Below are positions 25,680-37,900 of a DNA stretch of 64,000 bases, one piece after another. The position numbers and the translations under genes were made by a program. The notes below the pieces were generated by a model. The model was not told the origin of the DNA. It did no database searches and saw nothing but the letters and a program-made list of their open reading frames with translations. The stretch is from Mycteria americana (lineage: Eukaryota > Chordata > Aves > Ciconiiformes > Ciconiidae), in the NCBI RefSeq assembly GCF_035582795.1, contig NC_134370.1, forward strand, positions 56,097,501 to 56,161,500, in the 5' to 3' direction. Every line of letters begins with the position of its first letter. The stretch's first letter is position 1.

Positions 25680-28600
25680 CTGTAATCACATTGAAAATTC
25701 AGGAAACAGACTCACTACAGTGTGTTTGCTTTTTATGTCAACACGATCTTATTTTCTGCTAGGACATTAGCCAAAGTCACTGTTTTGCAAAGCGAAATGA
25801 AAATTTCAATTACACGAGACATATTTTCATTCAGTTGATAAGGCCAAGTAGTTGAATGCCTGCAGCATGATTCCCCCTAGTATCCTATACTTGATACAAA
25901 TATTGCGTATTCTGTTGATAGTGGTTTCCTGTGCTCCTGTGTATCTCATTTTGTATTTAATATTTTTAAGCTAAGGCTGGGATTGTTCTTATACAGTGTG
26001 TCAATGAGATATTTGTCCATAACCATAGCTCTCAGGTGCTATGCTAATATAAATAATGTAAATAATCATAATGTGAAGCGAGCAGTCCTGAGGAACCTGA
26101 AAAAGCTTAACTGTCTACAGTTGAGTAACACACAGCATAACAGCGTACTGTTAAGCCAAAGCCAAAGCTTTTTTAAGAAAAGATACCAAAGTGTTATGAA
26201 GTTAAACCAATATTTTACAATAGACAAATCCTGGCATGATACCAAAGGCCAATGCCTACATGTTTGTCTGGGACAAACAGAATCCTACTATAAGTCTATG
26301 CTCACATTTTTTATCATAATTACTCCAAGAAATATAATTCCTAGTGCAGTTACTTGGCAGTTCAGCAAGCCATAGTTCTGAATGTCTGGATTTCAGGAGA
26401 AAAAAAAAAAGTCAGTCCAACTTACATAGCACAATACAGAACGATTTTTCATTAGTCTTTCTGTTCCAAAAGGTTTCAGTTTCCAGAAATAATTTTGCTT
26501 CTGTATGGTTCAGTTTCAAAACATGTAATATAGAACTGCAGCTTAAATTTTCATTATTTATTAGTAGTGAGAATGGTAAGATAAATATGAAAATTAAAAA
26601 AATAAACCCTGCTTCCAAATGTCTGTGCCTCTCACCCTCAGAGAGAAAGTAATATTGACGGCTACAAAAGGGAAACATCTCTCTTTTTCATTGATTTTGT
26701 TTAATTGTGTGTTCAAAAGTAAATAGAAGTAGCAAAATAAATGCAACTAGCTATACACCTTTCACCGTGCCTGCCAACTAGGACACCTTATGTAGAGGCT
26801 ACCACTTGTAAAACCCAACAGCTGGTGAAGTGTAGCATACACGTGTGATGCTGCAAGCACTCTGAAAGCCTAATCCAGTAATCTATGTACCTATTTTTCA
26901 CATTCCTTATTCATTACAGACTATATATTTAAGATATTGTATCTTCTACTATACAATGTTGAGCAAAATTTGGAAAAAAACGTGCTGCAGACAATTTCTA
27001 GTCGGAGGCTCATGTTTCTTAAGTGTGTGTGGAGAAGTAAGGGTTGTTTCCGTTTTATGAAGAATGGGGGAAAAGCACTTGTGGAAATCCAAGCTGTCAC
27101 CATTTAAAATGATCTTAAAGAGTCTTGAATGGTAGGCACAGTCTCTACCTTTGATTAGTAACTGGCTGATAAACAGAAGCCTTCTTACCTTTGGCCACTA
27201 ACTAATCTAATGTCCATCCAGAAGACTCTTCATTCTGGTTGGGGGGGAGGAGGGCTCCTTGTCTCTGCTTCTTCACTGCCCTTTCTGTGGTCTGCCCGAA
27301 ATGCGGAAGTTCTGCATTCCAGATATACACCCATAGCTTAATGAAGTATCAACTTACTAAATTAATGACTGGAATAAGCTTTTTTGAAATGGGCTAGAGC
27401 ATCAGTGTCACAGCTTATTGCTTGGTGTGATTTCTGAGCATCAGTAAGGACAGCAGAGGTGCTTGCAGATTCAGGCAGATGAACTGAAATCTGTGTTCAG
27501 TTGGTGGTCAAAGGTTATTTTCACTATGGTTGAAAGACTAAGATCTTTTTATTATTTTTTAAATAAAGGTCTACATTCAAACTCTTGGGGGGGAAATATT
27601 TCAACAAATGTTTTACTATTCTAACTAACTGAAACATATTGTGCTATTGTCCAAGTGGGCTTACTAAGTCTTTGATAGGTAATTCTGTATTCTTGGCAAC
27701 CAATTTAAAAAAGTAACAGAAACCCCCCTTAACTCTGAACCATGCTGTTCTATGATTCAGAGTGTAACAACTGATCCTGCATAAAGCTAATAAATGCTCC
27801 TAACGCCTGATGGGAAATGCAGTTACCCAATTTAAATGCTGCCTATGTATTTGCAGATAAAATTTGCACCAAAATGTTTGAAAAGCAAATTAAAAATCTC
27901 AGAAATATAAATTTGACCCAGTCACTCACTGAAAGAGAGGCTGTTTCTAATTATGCATAGTAAACAAGAGGATTATAGTAAATATGAACAAATTCAGTGA
28001 ATGGAGTCCTGGCTATGATCTTGTGATTAGCTCTAGTCTAGAATTTTTAATAGCTCAGGTAGCCCAGGACTACCTTAACACCATTTGTACATGTTCTATT
28101 AGATTTCCTCTTGCCTCTCCAGCAATATTCTTTCATGTATCTTTAACATATTATAATATGAGTTAATGGTATGTCTTTAACATATGGATACCGACCAATA
28201 GATTTTTAGCAGTTTAACTGATATCATAGGATGTATACAGTAAAGTTGCCCAAAGGCACACTATGGCAATGTCACGATTAGCTTGTCATAAAGATGGTGA
28301 ATTTATTCTAGACATGATTGAAAATGAGAAGAATGAACGGTTATGTTACCCCAGCCCCTCAAAAAAGCAAAAAGCAATTAAAAAAAGGCACTCCAAGCCA
28401 GGCTCTTTTTCTTTCATCCTTAGACAGAATCAGATTTTACCGGTGCCCTCAGCTCTGTCACCACTCAGGGTTCATGTCAGGCCATCACCCACCCTGGTCT
28501 TGCGTGTAGCAGCACTACATTCTGTATTAACTTACAGTTTCTTTCCCTCTTCTTTTCAGGCTGTAAATGCAGTCCTGCCCAAAGAGGACCTCCCATCAAG

Positions 28601-29092
28601 CCTGCTATTAAAATACCCCAAAACTTTAGAGCTAAAATTGGCTTAAGCTTCCTGATGTTAAGTGCTGCCTCAAGATGAGGAATGGCACAGCAGGCAGGAA
28701 TGGAGAATGGGATGGAGCATTCCCGGCTTTCTGGGAGCTGCAAAAATGGAAGCGATTGAATTCCTGGTGCAACTGGGAAGGGCAAGGAACACTCTTGGTG
28801 TTACTGCATTACTGTCAGTGATTCAGCTTCTTTTATACTGCATTCATAAAAACTGCTCTGAGTTGGGGCAGGCAATATACCAAAGAGCAAGGTCTTCCTC
28901 ACCGGCTACAGAAGAGCAACCTAGCTACGCTACTTTGAAACACTAGAGAGCAAAGCACTGCATACAGTCAATATATTATTCCTTCTGGTCAAGGTACAGA
29001 AAAGGATAGTATCAGTCCCCTTGGCAAACACCTGATTAAGCGCATTATTACAATCCTTTATAACATGTGTGAACTACTGCTGGGACACTTAC
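25680..29092 (-). other. UNC13C: UNC13C 3.4-kb intron
   Basis: Mostly AT-rich. There is a somewhat more GC-rich segment at about 28400-28800, where overlapping open frames on both strands (up to 127 codons) show no domain and no splice logic. No repeat recognised. A faint ttctatgattca at about 27749-27760 resembles a CR1 tail but has no supporting body. Confidence 0.85.
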
Positions 29093-29216
29093 GGTTTGGT
29101 CCGTCAGTGGTGGAAGCACGATTTGTTTTTCTATTTTGTTCAAGACTAACTTCCATAGCTCTTTTAAAACCCGTTTCAGAACTGTCTTCTCACAGATTTT
29201 TGCAGAGACACTTAAG
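29093..29216 (-). CDS. UNC13C: UNC13C exon, MUN/MHD2 signature block
   Basis: A 124-bp exon with acceptor ttttattccag and donor gtaagtg. The first base finishes the Thr codon of DKT. The translation is [20 protein letters not shown] followed by [20 protein letters not shown] and [21 protein letters not shown] is among the most conserved stretches of the UNC13 family and forms a MUN-domain helix. It ends at a codon boundary. Confidence 0.98.
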
Positions 29217-32200
29217 CTGGAATAAAACAAAACACAAACCAGTCTCCAAAATTAGCATTAAGACTTCAGAGGTGCTGTATCACTATATGCTCAGACTAAG
29301 GGCCATTATGGGTTAGCTTTTCTCTACCGATAGGGCTTTCTCAATGGCTTAGTTATTTTGCAATATTATCAGTAAATATTTTTGGTAAAAAAACTAGACT
29401 TGCAGATTATAAAATCATGTAAATCGCCACTATCTAATTTATTGCTTAATATATTACTGACATAATATTTATCAAAAATGCAAAATGATGATGAGGTATA
29501 AAGTTTGATGGATGATACAATTTAGCACTCCCAAGCCCCTAAATTAAAGTTTTGGTATGTTTTGGTAACTTGTGGTAAAGTTTTGCACAACTTCTTTTTT
29601 TAACTTTTGGTAAAGTTTTGTTTATGTCTTAAAAGTAAAAAACAAATGTCTCCCTTGTTGTCTTATATTTCTGCTGTGATGTAGAACTAGGTGTTGATAG
29701 TTAATGCACATTCAGGGCTACCATTTGCATTTATTTCTATATACTGGCATATCTGTGCAATCACACTATATCACTAACAGTAAAATTAAATTTTTTTGAG
29801 AATCTATACACTTAGATTATTTTTTCTTTATTTAAGAGTATATTAATAAACCATCTTGCATGTATCGTCATGAATAAGTAGCATCACAAATAAAGTGCTG
29901 CAGTTTTCAGGCACAGGAAAAAATATTTCAAAATAATATCACACAAATGTATATGTGGGGAATTTTACAGAGTTATGTCTAATCTATTAATGTAAAAAAA
30001 GATTATTGTAAAGTCATTATACATATCACATCATAAATATGCCAATTCATATTTCTAGCATCCCTTACTACTCTTAGTAAGCACATAAATAAAAGCATAA
30101 TTAAGAAATAGCTAAAACCCAAACCATATTAATATGACATGTTTATAATCCTGTTATAAATATATATTTGTAAGAAAGGTGATATTCCCTAGCAGTGGGT
30201 TTTTTTGTTTGGTTTTTTCAATTTCACATTTTTATTTTCTGTGCATGGGTTTAGCATCTGCTAAAATCCCATTTAACATTCCTGTGGTGAGGAATAGTTT
30301 CTATTCTGACAGTAATTTAAAACCCATTTTTGTTTCCATTATGTCATTATTCAATTAAATCTCAAAGAAGCTATGAAGGCGGCTTTGAGAAATGGCAATT
30401 TAGAATCGAACCTGATAGGCAAAAGTCAGCTTACCCAGTTTTTTTAAATAATGAGCTTAGGATAGCACTTGTAAGTGTATAAACACTTTTGGCTCTTCTT
30501 CAAGACTTGGGATAGGAGTAAATGCCTTAACTCAAAGATAATTCAAATTTAAAACCATCCTGCTTGAAAGCAACACATACCCCTCTTGTAACTGAACACA
30601 TAGGACAAGGTAGATTGCTAAAAATAAAGGGCTGACATACAGATAAAGCAGCTAAAATTTTTTTCCAGGCTAGGAATCCAGGCACTGCACTCAACAGTGT
30701 TGCAAAAATAGTCAGATCTTATCAAGTACACTAAATAAGCACTTGCCCATCGCCAGCTGTCAGTGAAATTCATGTAATCGCCAAAGCCTTCAAAAATGAA
30801 GCCTGGAAAAATTAAACCCCCAAAGAAAAACCAAAAGCCCCTTCAATTCCTGCCCCCACCGTTTATGCCAATGACTTTTAGACTTTGGCTATACATATGT
30901 ACAGTTGGGAGCTGTGATTCTAGTCGTGTTTCTCAGATAGCAAGCCCATCAGTCCTGTTTTTAGATGCAATAAGAATGTGAAGTAATGGCCTGGAGAAAG
31001 AAAAGACAGTTATAAATCAATTCTTTAAATCAGCCTTTGACTTGGGTCTTACTAGTCCCAACATCAGAAGCACAGAGAAGTATCCTGCACCTCCAGTCAC
31101 TAACTTCAAAATAGTGTCTTACTGATCGTAGATGCACAGCATTTTGTCAAAAGCATAAAAACAAACATTCACGGGGATCCGTGACTCTGAAGAAGTTTCA
31201 TTTGGGACTGCAGGCCACCACCAGTAACACCAGATAATCGTACAGTGAAGCGTGGAGTAATATGATTTGTACAACGTTACAATGCAGAAGACAAAGAAAG
31301 GCTCCTCGGGACTCCCCAGAGTATGTTCTGTTTCATGGGGAAAGAATCTGGGGGGGTCGGTCAGGGCTGAAAATGTTTGTCCAGGGATGAGAAGGAGGGC
31401 AGAGCTGGGAGGAAACAGACCCCAGGGGGTGCTGGGAAAACTGAACCTATTCTGCTGCCTCTTAAACTCTCCAGACAGGGGCTTTGCAAGACAGGCATAG
31501 CAGGCATCCTGCAAACAATGCCTGCTTTGTTTGCAGAGCCCTTTGTTTGATGCAAAGGGCTCTGCATCAAACATAATGGCTTCTGGAAGCCACAGTCTTC
31601 CAGAGTCTGCCCTCTGCCCGGCTCAGTCCCTTCCTCGTATCTTCTCAACACAGCTCCAGCCTTAACCCCAGTCCTGCCCAGTCACTTCCTCCTGGTTATG
31701 CTTCTGGTTCTGCTTCAAGCAAGATTCTCCCTCAGCACACCTTTTCCACCTTCACTTTGAAAATGTCTGGCTAGGAGAAATGCATAAGGAAGCAAAAGGT
31801 TAAGGGTATGTAACTCATGTACGTGTAACTGGAGACCTGAAGCGCGGGAGCAGTGTCACGCTGCTTGTTCTCACAGTCACTTCCAGTAAAAGGCCGCTGG
31901 TGTTTCACAAGTACCAGTAATGACATGACCAAGGACAGTGAGGTGCTACACATGTTCTTTCAGAACAGCTGATCCCGTCACTGCTGAATGATGGTAAGAC
32001 AAAATACCCTTACTTTCAGGGCCCAGAGTGAGTTTGCAGGACTATTTCAAAATTTAGCTTTTTACCAACTGAAAAAAATCAAGCTGCTCTGTAAATCTTC
32101 AAATGGTGACTGGGTTTTTGGGGACACAGAAGTGCATATTAATAAGCAGGGGGACACTGAGTCCCAGCCTGGCACAAATGCCAGACAATTTCAGTATAGG

Positions 32201-32507
32201 GAATTTACTTCTGTTCAGTACAATTTTCTTTATACCACAGCTCGTGGAGGAGAGACCGTACACGAGCTCCTTTGTAATGGCTCCAAACATGACAAGAAAT
32301 AGAAGGCAAATATGTAGCTTACGTAGAAATTGCTCAGTATAAGTAAACAGGTTAAGCATAGTATTCTGCACACATGTGAATACTACAAATATTAAAAATA
32401 CTACAGAGTGTTTCTAGGTATTAATGATGCTTCAGGGTAAAACCAAGTATGCCCGACTATAGCATCCAGTTCCTAATCCGCCGCACAAACCAGTCCTCCA
32501 CGCTTAC
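29217..32507 (-). other. UNC13C: UNC13C 3.3-kb intron
   Basis: AT-rich apart from a more GC-rich patch at about 31280-31720. That patch holds overlapping inverted repeats (31533-31572) and a 151-codon minus-strand open frame without recognisable domains. No interspersed repeat was identified. Confidence 0.85.
31533..31572. repeat. Two overlapping perfect inverted repeats
   Basis: The first hairpin has 13-bp arms, gcagagccctttg (31533-31545) and caaagggctctgc (31553-31565), around a 7-base loop. The second has 10-bp arms, gtttgatgca (31545-31554) and tgcatcaaac (31563-31572), around an 8-base loop. The two structures share sequence and exclude each other. No element family recognised. Confidence 0.9.
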
Positions 32508-32657
32508 GTTTTGTCCAGGAAATCCATGAGAGGCCGAAGCGCAATCTCGGCATCAATGGCCGCACTGTTCTTATTGGCTGCTGCATTCCCATTTCCTCTC
32601 ATTTGATTCAGTTCATTGCTCATTTGTCTTACACAATCTTCAATAATAAATTGGAAA
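32508..32657 (-). CDS. UNC13C: UNC13C exon, MUN domain variable loop and helix
   Basis: A 150-bp exon with acceptor catcctgtag and donor gtaagcg. The translation starts [20 protein letters not shown], passes through a low-complexity Asn/Ala stretch ([11 protein letters not shown]), and ends [18 protein letters not shown]. It matches the UNC13 segment SFQPHIEECVKQM...[10 protein letters not shown]. Split codons at both ends (Ser before, Thr after) agree with the neighbours. The Asn/Ala stretch lies where UNC13 paralogs differ most. Confidence 0.97.
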
Positions 32658-34900
32658 CTACAGGATGGGAAGAAAAAAAAAGAGAATGAAAGAATTCTGG
32701 GATAGAAAACAACATTTATCATTTTGCATCAGGTTCTTCAACAAGATTTAAATCTTTTCTGCAATGATGGAAAGTTCACAAACGCAAGATACTGCAGGTG
32801 TTACAAATGGAAAATACCTCTTCCTAAGGATTATAGCTCATATGAGTAGTTAATGTACTATTTTAATTTTTTTCCCCCTTCTTTCCGTTCTGTCATTATG
32901 CTTTTCATGCCCTTGTAGGGGTGCCAAGTAATTATTTTCTGAAAGCAATAGATGTCTCAGAATCTGTAGTTTAGGGTATGAGTGACTACCAGCTAGCAAC
33001 AACTTCTCAAGATTTTATTTTTGGTGTGAAAGGACAACAGGAACAGGTGACTATCAATTATTTTTCTCTTGGTGGTTAACACGAACCAAGCTTTGATATT
33101 CTTCTTGAGGACAAATAGAAAACTTCTACTCATTTTGTCCTGTTTGGCTCGACTTTTTCCCAGGTTTCACACAGAGTCCGTGCCATCAGAAGCTTTGCTT
33201 ACTTCTTGCAGCTAGGCAGAGCTAAAACATTTGGACTGTTTAAAATATTCTTTCACAAACATCCCCACTAAGAAGTAGTCAGACTCTTCCCCCTGGAAGG
33301 AATCTTTTCCACTTCAAGGTGAGTGTGAACAAATTCTTGCTCCTTAAGTTGTGTTTGTCCAGCTTTTCTGAAAACTGTTCTGTTTCCTAACCGATCTGGT
33401 TGGGCAAAGTGTCTGACAGTCTTGTAGTGTCACTGATGTGATACAGTCTTCAGTCAATATATTTAAACACTGCAGAACAGCACTGAATCAGAGTCAACAG
33501 TTCAGAGGCAGAATAAGGCTCTGCACACTTGGTTATTTGGTTTATGAATTGATTTATGATGAATTGAACTGGTTTAGGATTAGTTTATGAACAGAAATGC
33601 AAAACAGAGGCCATAAATACACCAGGCCTATTAATGTGAAAGGATAAATGGCAAAGATTAACTTAAGGAAAGTGAAAGAGAATTTACTATGAGATAAAAG
33701 AAACGTTATAATTAGGCAGTAAGCTTTTGCAGCTACACGGCTAATCATAAAGAGGGAGTGCAACTCTGCATGTGAAAACACTGGAAAAACTGGAAATGTT
33801 TCCAAGTATACTTGGATGTGTACTTACCTACATACTTCAAAGCCCTAGATAAAATCAACATGAAGCTGCTATTGAAGCTGCTCATGTAAATCCTTGGGAC
33901 TAGTCCCTCCAATAAAAGCCAAAATAATACATTGGCTTTTCTTGACATTAGCCATCTTTCTAACATTGTTAACTTCACAAACCCCAGCAATAAACTGACC
34001 CATGAGGAATGTTCTAGCTATCTGGAGCATACCCTAGATTGAGCTGTTCCTGGGTTTTCTTTTGCAGAAACCTAGTTGGCTTATTCAGAAAGAAGCCCTG
34101 GGAAGAAATAATATTAATGCACTGTCAATGACCAGAGAACCAGGGCCTGGGAGCAAAAATAAAGCAAGACAATATGGCAAACTAGGAACAGTGGGAAAGA
34201 GTGAACACTGTCCACCCAGATGGTTCAGGGGTGGATTAAATAAGCAACTACAGACTTTGCCTAATGAACACCACTACAGCACTAATCTCTCTTTCTTAGA
34301 TTCCTTTCTAATTTGAAGCAAAAATAACTTGCAGCTTCTTATAGCACAGGCACTGCTGGCACAGCACCGTACTCATTCAAGACTGCAGTGTGCACTCTGA
34401 TTAATGAAAGATTTTGAGAGTAAGGCTCAGTAGACAGTTTTTGCAGAGCCACAGGCAAGCAAATGACCCAAGAAGGCCATTCACAGTGACCATTTGAAGC
34501 AGGCTAAACACAGGCAGACATCCCTGGTTGAAGCAGGCCACTTGGAGAAAGCTGTCAGTCTCAGAAGTAACATAAACATGGTCAGAGAGAAAAGTTTAAC
34601 GCAGCATCAGGCAAGAACAAACCAGCAATTTTTGTTTTCCAAAAAGCAGAACAAAAGTCATCAGCATCACCTCTGTAACACGTTCATGCCCACAGACCAT
34701 TTTCACTTTTCTTTACAGTAAGGTTACTGCTATATGTTTCAGAGTCTAAACACATACACGCACACAAATGCACACCACTTCATCAGGGCAGAAGCAAGCT
34801 GTACCTCAGGACATCCAACCAACCACCCAGACTTAATCAAGGAGGTAGATTTTTGAACAGGAATATTTCTGTAAGGTTTGCAGTAAAATAGGTTTGTTAC
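32658..34900 (-). other. UNC13C: UNC13C 2.2-kb intron
   Basis: A GT-AG intron (donor gtaaca, acceptor catcctgtag). No repeats, structured elements or coding blocks recognised. Confidence 0.9.
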
Positions 34901-34989
34901 CTTGTAGCATATGTTATGCTGAGTTCATCCAATACATTGCTAAGTTTCACCTGAAGTTCTTTTAGAACAACACTAGCTTCAGAATCCAA
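34901..34989 (-). CDS. UNC13C: UNC13C exon, MUN domain
   Basis: An 89-bp exon with acceptor ctctttgcag and donor gtaaca. The translation is [20 protein letters not shown] followed by DELSITYAT, then AG, which begins the Ser codon finished at 32657. It matches [24 protein letters not shown] of UNC13A. The start is phase 0, so the 30-nt candidate microexon at 42485-42514 would insert in frame just before it. Confidence 0.97.
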
Positions 34990-37900
34990 CTGCAAAGAGA
35001 TAAGTAATGTTATATTTTACTTATACATTAGGTTTTTGGGTTTTCCATTACAATCAATGAATTAGGAATTATATGCAATGAGACACTGCACTATGGAAAA
35101 CCAAATGTGGAAACACCTGTTACAACACAGGATTGCTTTAGTAGGCCTAAAAATCCAATTACCATTTAAAGGAAAATATTTGATCATAATAGTGAAGAGT
35201 TATATTGTTAGAAATCAAAACTGTGCCATTAAACAACAGCTTTCTATGGGATGGTGCAAATTGTGTTGGCGGTCACAAGAACAGAATTACCATTATCAGA
35301 CAAATGGTATTCACACGGCATACCAAGAGAAGGATGCATGAGAATGCAGTGTTTGTGCTAATAATACTGCAGATGTTTTCATCTTTTAATTTTTTTGTTT
35401 TAATTTTAATTAATCTTTTATTAATTATTTTATTTCATCTTTTAATTTCACCACCATGGGTAATTTTTTTGTGATTTGCATGGAAGATGTTTCCATATTC
35501 CCATTAATGCAGTGTAAAAGTAGAACAGCCAGCACTGGAAAAGATGGCTTGAAGACTATCCATGCTGCTTCTACTGATATAGTATGAGGGAAGGGAATCT
35601 ATTGAATTTCAGTACTTCTGTTTCTAAAAGCCATTAAGACATACATAATTCAAGCACAGTGCAACACATTGTGATGCACAGGGAGAACAGCTCCGGTACT
35701 TCTGATAGAGGTTTTCTAAACATAGGAAAAAAGAATGCGGGGAGAAACATAGTTTTACATTTACAGGGATGGGGATCCATGCACAGATACTTAATCAAGA
35801 AGGTACTCTCTTGATATTGATCAGCAGCTTGTTTATTTGCTATGCATTCTTTTTCAAATTAAAAAAAAAAATTACTTTTTGTCTCCTTGAGCTTTTAGCT
35901 TTTAGGAAAAATAGTTACATTCCATTGTGGGATATGATTGATGATCATCAGGATCAACAGCTGAATGTGAATTAATAGCTGATGTTCCAGGTCTTTCAGC
36001 TATCTACATCACAATGTTAGGGAATGATTTTCAATGATAATCCTCAAGTTCTGGGCTCTGTTCTGCAGTAAGGTCAGATACAGATCTTCTGACAATTTCA
36101 AAGGAAGGTGTGCATTTAGAATACATAATCGGGTCTGTCTCTATTTGCATTTTCCTGTCTTTCAAGTGCATGAGTAGTGTTTAGTGCTTATTCTTCATCT
36201 GATGCTTCAGAGTGCTATGGTGCGGCAGGTCAGCTCTTTTAGTCACACTTTAGAGACAAGGGGAAGCTGTGTCACAGCACATTGGATAACTTACATCAGG
36301 CTACACAGGAATTCTAAGGCAAAGTAAAGAAAAACCAAACTCTGAAACACCCTCAAAGATCTACTGTGTTCTAATCTTAGACCATGCTTTCTCTCCTTAG
36401 AAGTTATGTGTGGCTTAAAAGCATAGAAAATCCAAGATTTTCATTACAGTTTTTGACAAAAATCTGAAATAGGTGACAAGGTGAATCGCCATACATCCCT
36501 TAGAAGATATTCAGTGATGTGTAGCACTCTTCTAATCTGAGAAGCTCATATTTTAACACTGTGACTACTTACTGATTTAGTTTTTAATTACTTTGCATTG
36601 AGAGAAGTTCTGTTGCTTCTCCACTTCATGTCTTAGTAGTTTCCCTGGCAGATACACTCTGACAGTTCATACACTTAAAGTGGTGGTTTTCCTTCATATG
36701 AAAAGCAGGGATAAAAAAGCTAATTTTACTGAAATGTCTACATTAGTTAACAAAGATAGAGCTTACTAACAAAGGCAAAGATTTTTCCAGGAAATGCATT
36801 TCACATACTGCCTCCCTTGGTGGGATACATACAGACCACAAATGTAAGACCACTAGAATATTAACGTTTAACAAATACTGAACACACAAGCATTCACACC
36901 AAACATGGTACACATCAGAGAAAGCACAAAAATACCAGGCAGGCAGAAGACTCAAAATTTCTTACCAGATCATGCACAAGCTAGAGAATCATCTTGTTAC
37001 TGGGACTACGAAGGCCAATGTAGTTACTTTCTATCAGAGGTTGTTGTGATAACCAGAAAACACAATATATTTCCTAAATTAACCTGGAATTGGACTTAGT
37101 TTGGCCAAGATTGGACTAAATACTAATCTCAGATTGTGGACATATCACACATTACAGAAAGGTGCATGCAAGTGCTAGACATTTTAGAGGGCTTTGTGCT
37201 CACAAATTGCATGAACCAGTTTGTGTGTGCACAGCTGGAGGCATCTGGCAGGACATCCAGCCTTGTGTATACACATGCTCATGCTTATTAATGCAGTGTC
37301 ATAGGGAGGAGTGGAGTATAAAGAGGTATGCGGGCTGACCATCCAGGTGCTACACACCTAGTGATGTGATGACTAAGGATATGTTAGCAAGATTTTTAAA
37401 TGCTATTGTTATGTTGGTTTAACTACCGGAAAATATGGTAATTTGAGTGTCTCACTGGGACTAAAATGTGCACTTTTCATTTATTTTACCATGTGCCCTC
37501 TATGTGCTAGTGAGTTCCCAGGGCAAATCAGAGGGGCATCAGCCCTTGACTGGCATCATCCAAATATACCACAGCCATGACCAGCATTTTTTTCTGATAT
37601 GGTACGGCTAAAATGGGACCTATTATGAATGGTTCTAGACTATGAAGTTCTGGGGGGACTTCACAACTGGTAAAGATCATTTTAGGATGGCCTTGTGCAG
37701 TGAAGATAAGGTAAGTCAGCTTTTGGTACCCCTGCACATCACACACACTAACCATTGTGGATTATCTTCTGTATATCTTATCTTTTATGCATAAATTAAT
37801 CCACTGATTTTTTAATATGAAAACTCTGTTCAGCTTTGATGCCTTACTTAAAAAACTAAATAATTTGGAAAAACAAAAGTTCAGTGGAAGTAGGAAGAGC

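Noticed and set aside
27749..27760. ttctatgattca resembling a CR1 terminal repeat
   Set aside because: No CR1 body precedes it, so a single short match is not enough.
28263..28646. 127-codon plus-strand ORF
   Set aside because: Low-complexity Lys/Ser/Pro composition, no splice partners, and competing frames in both directions; best read as chance.
31119..31574. 151-codon minus-strand ORF, the longest in the window
   Set aside because: It lies in a GC-richer intronic patch, overlaps the inverted repeats, shows no domain and has equally long shadow frames on the other strand.
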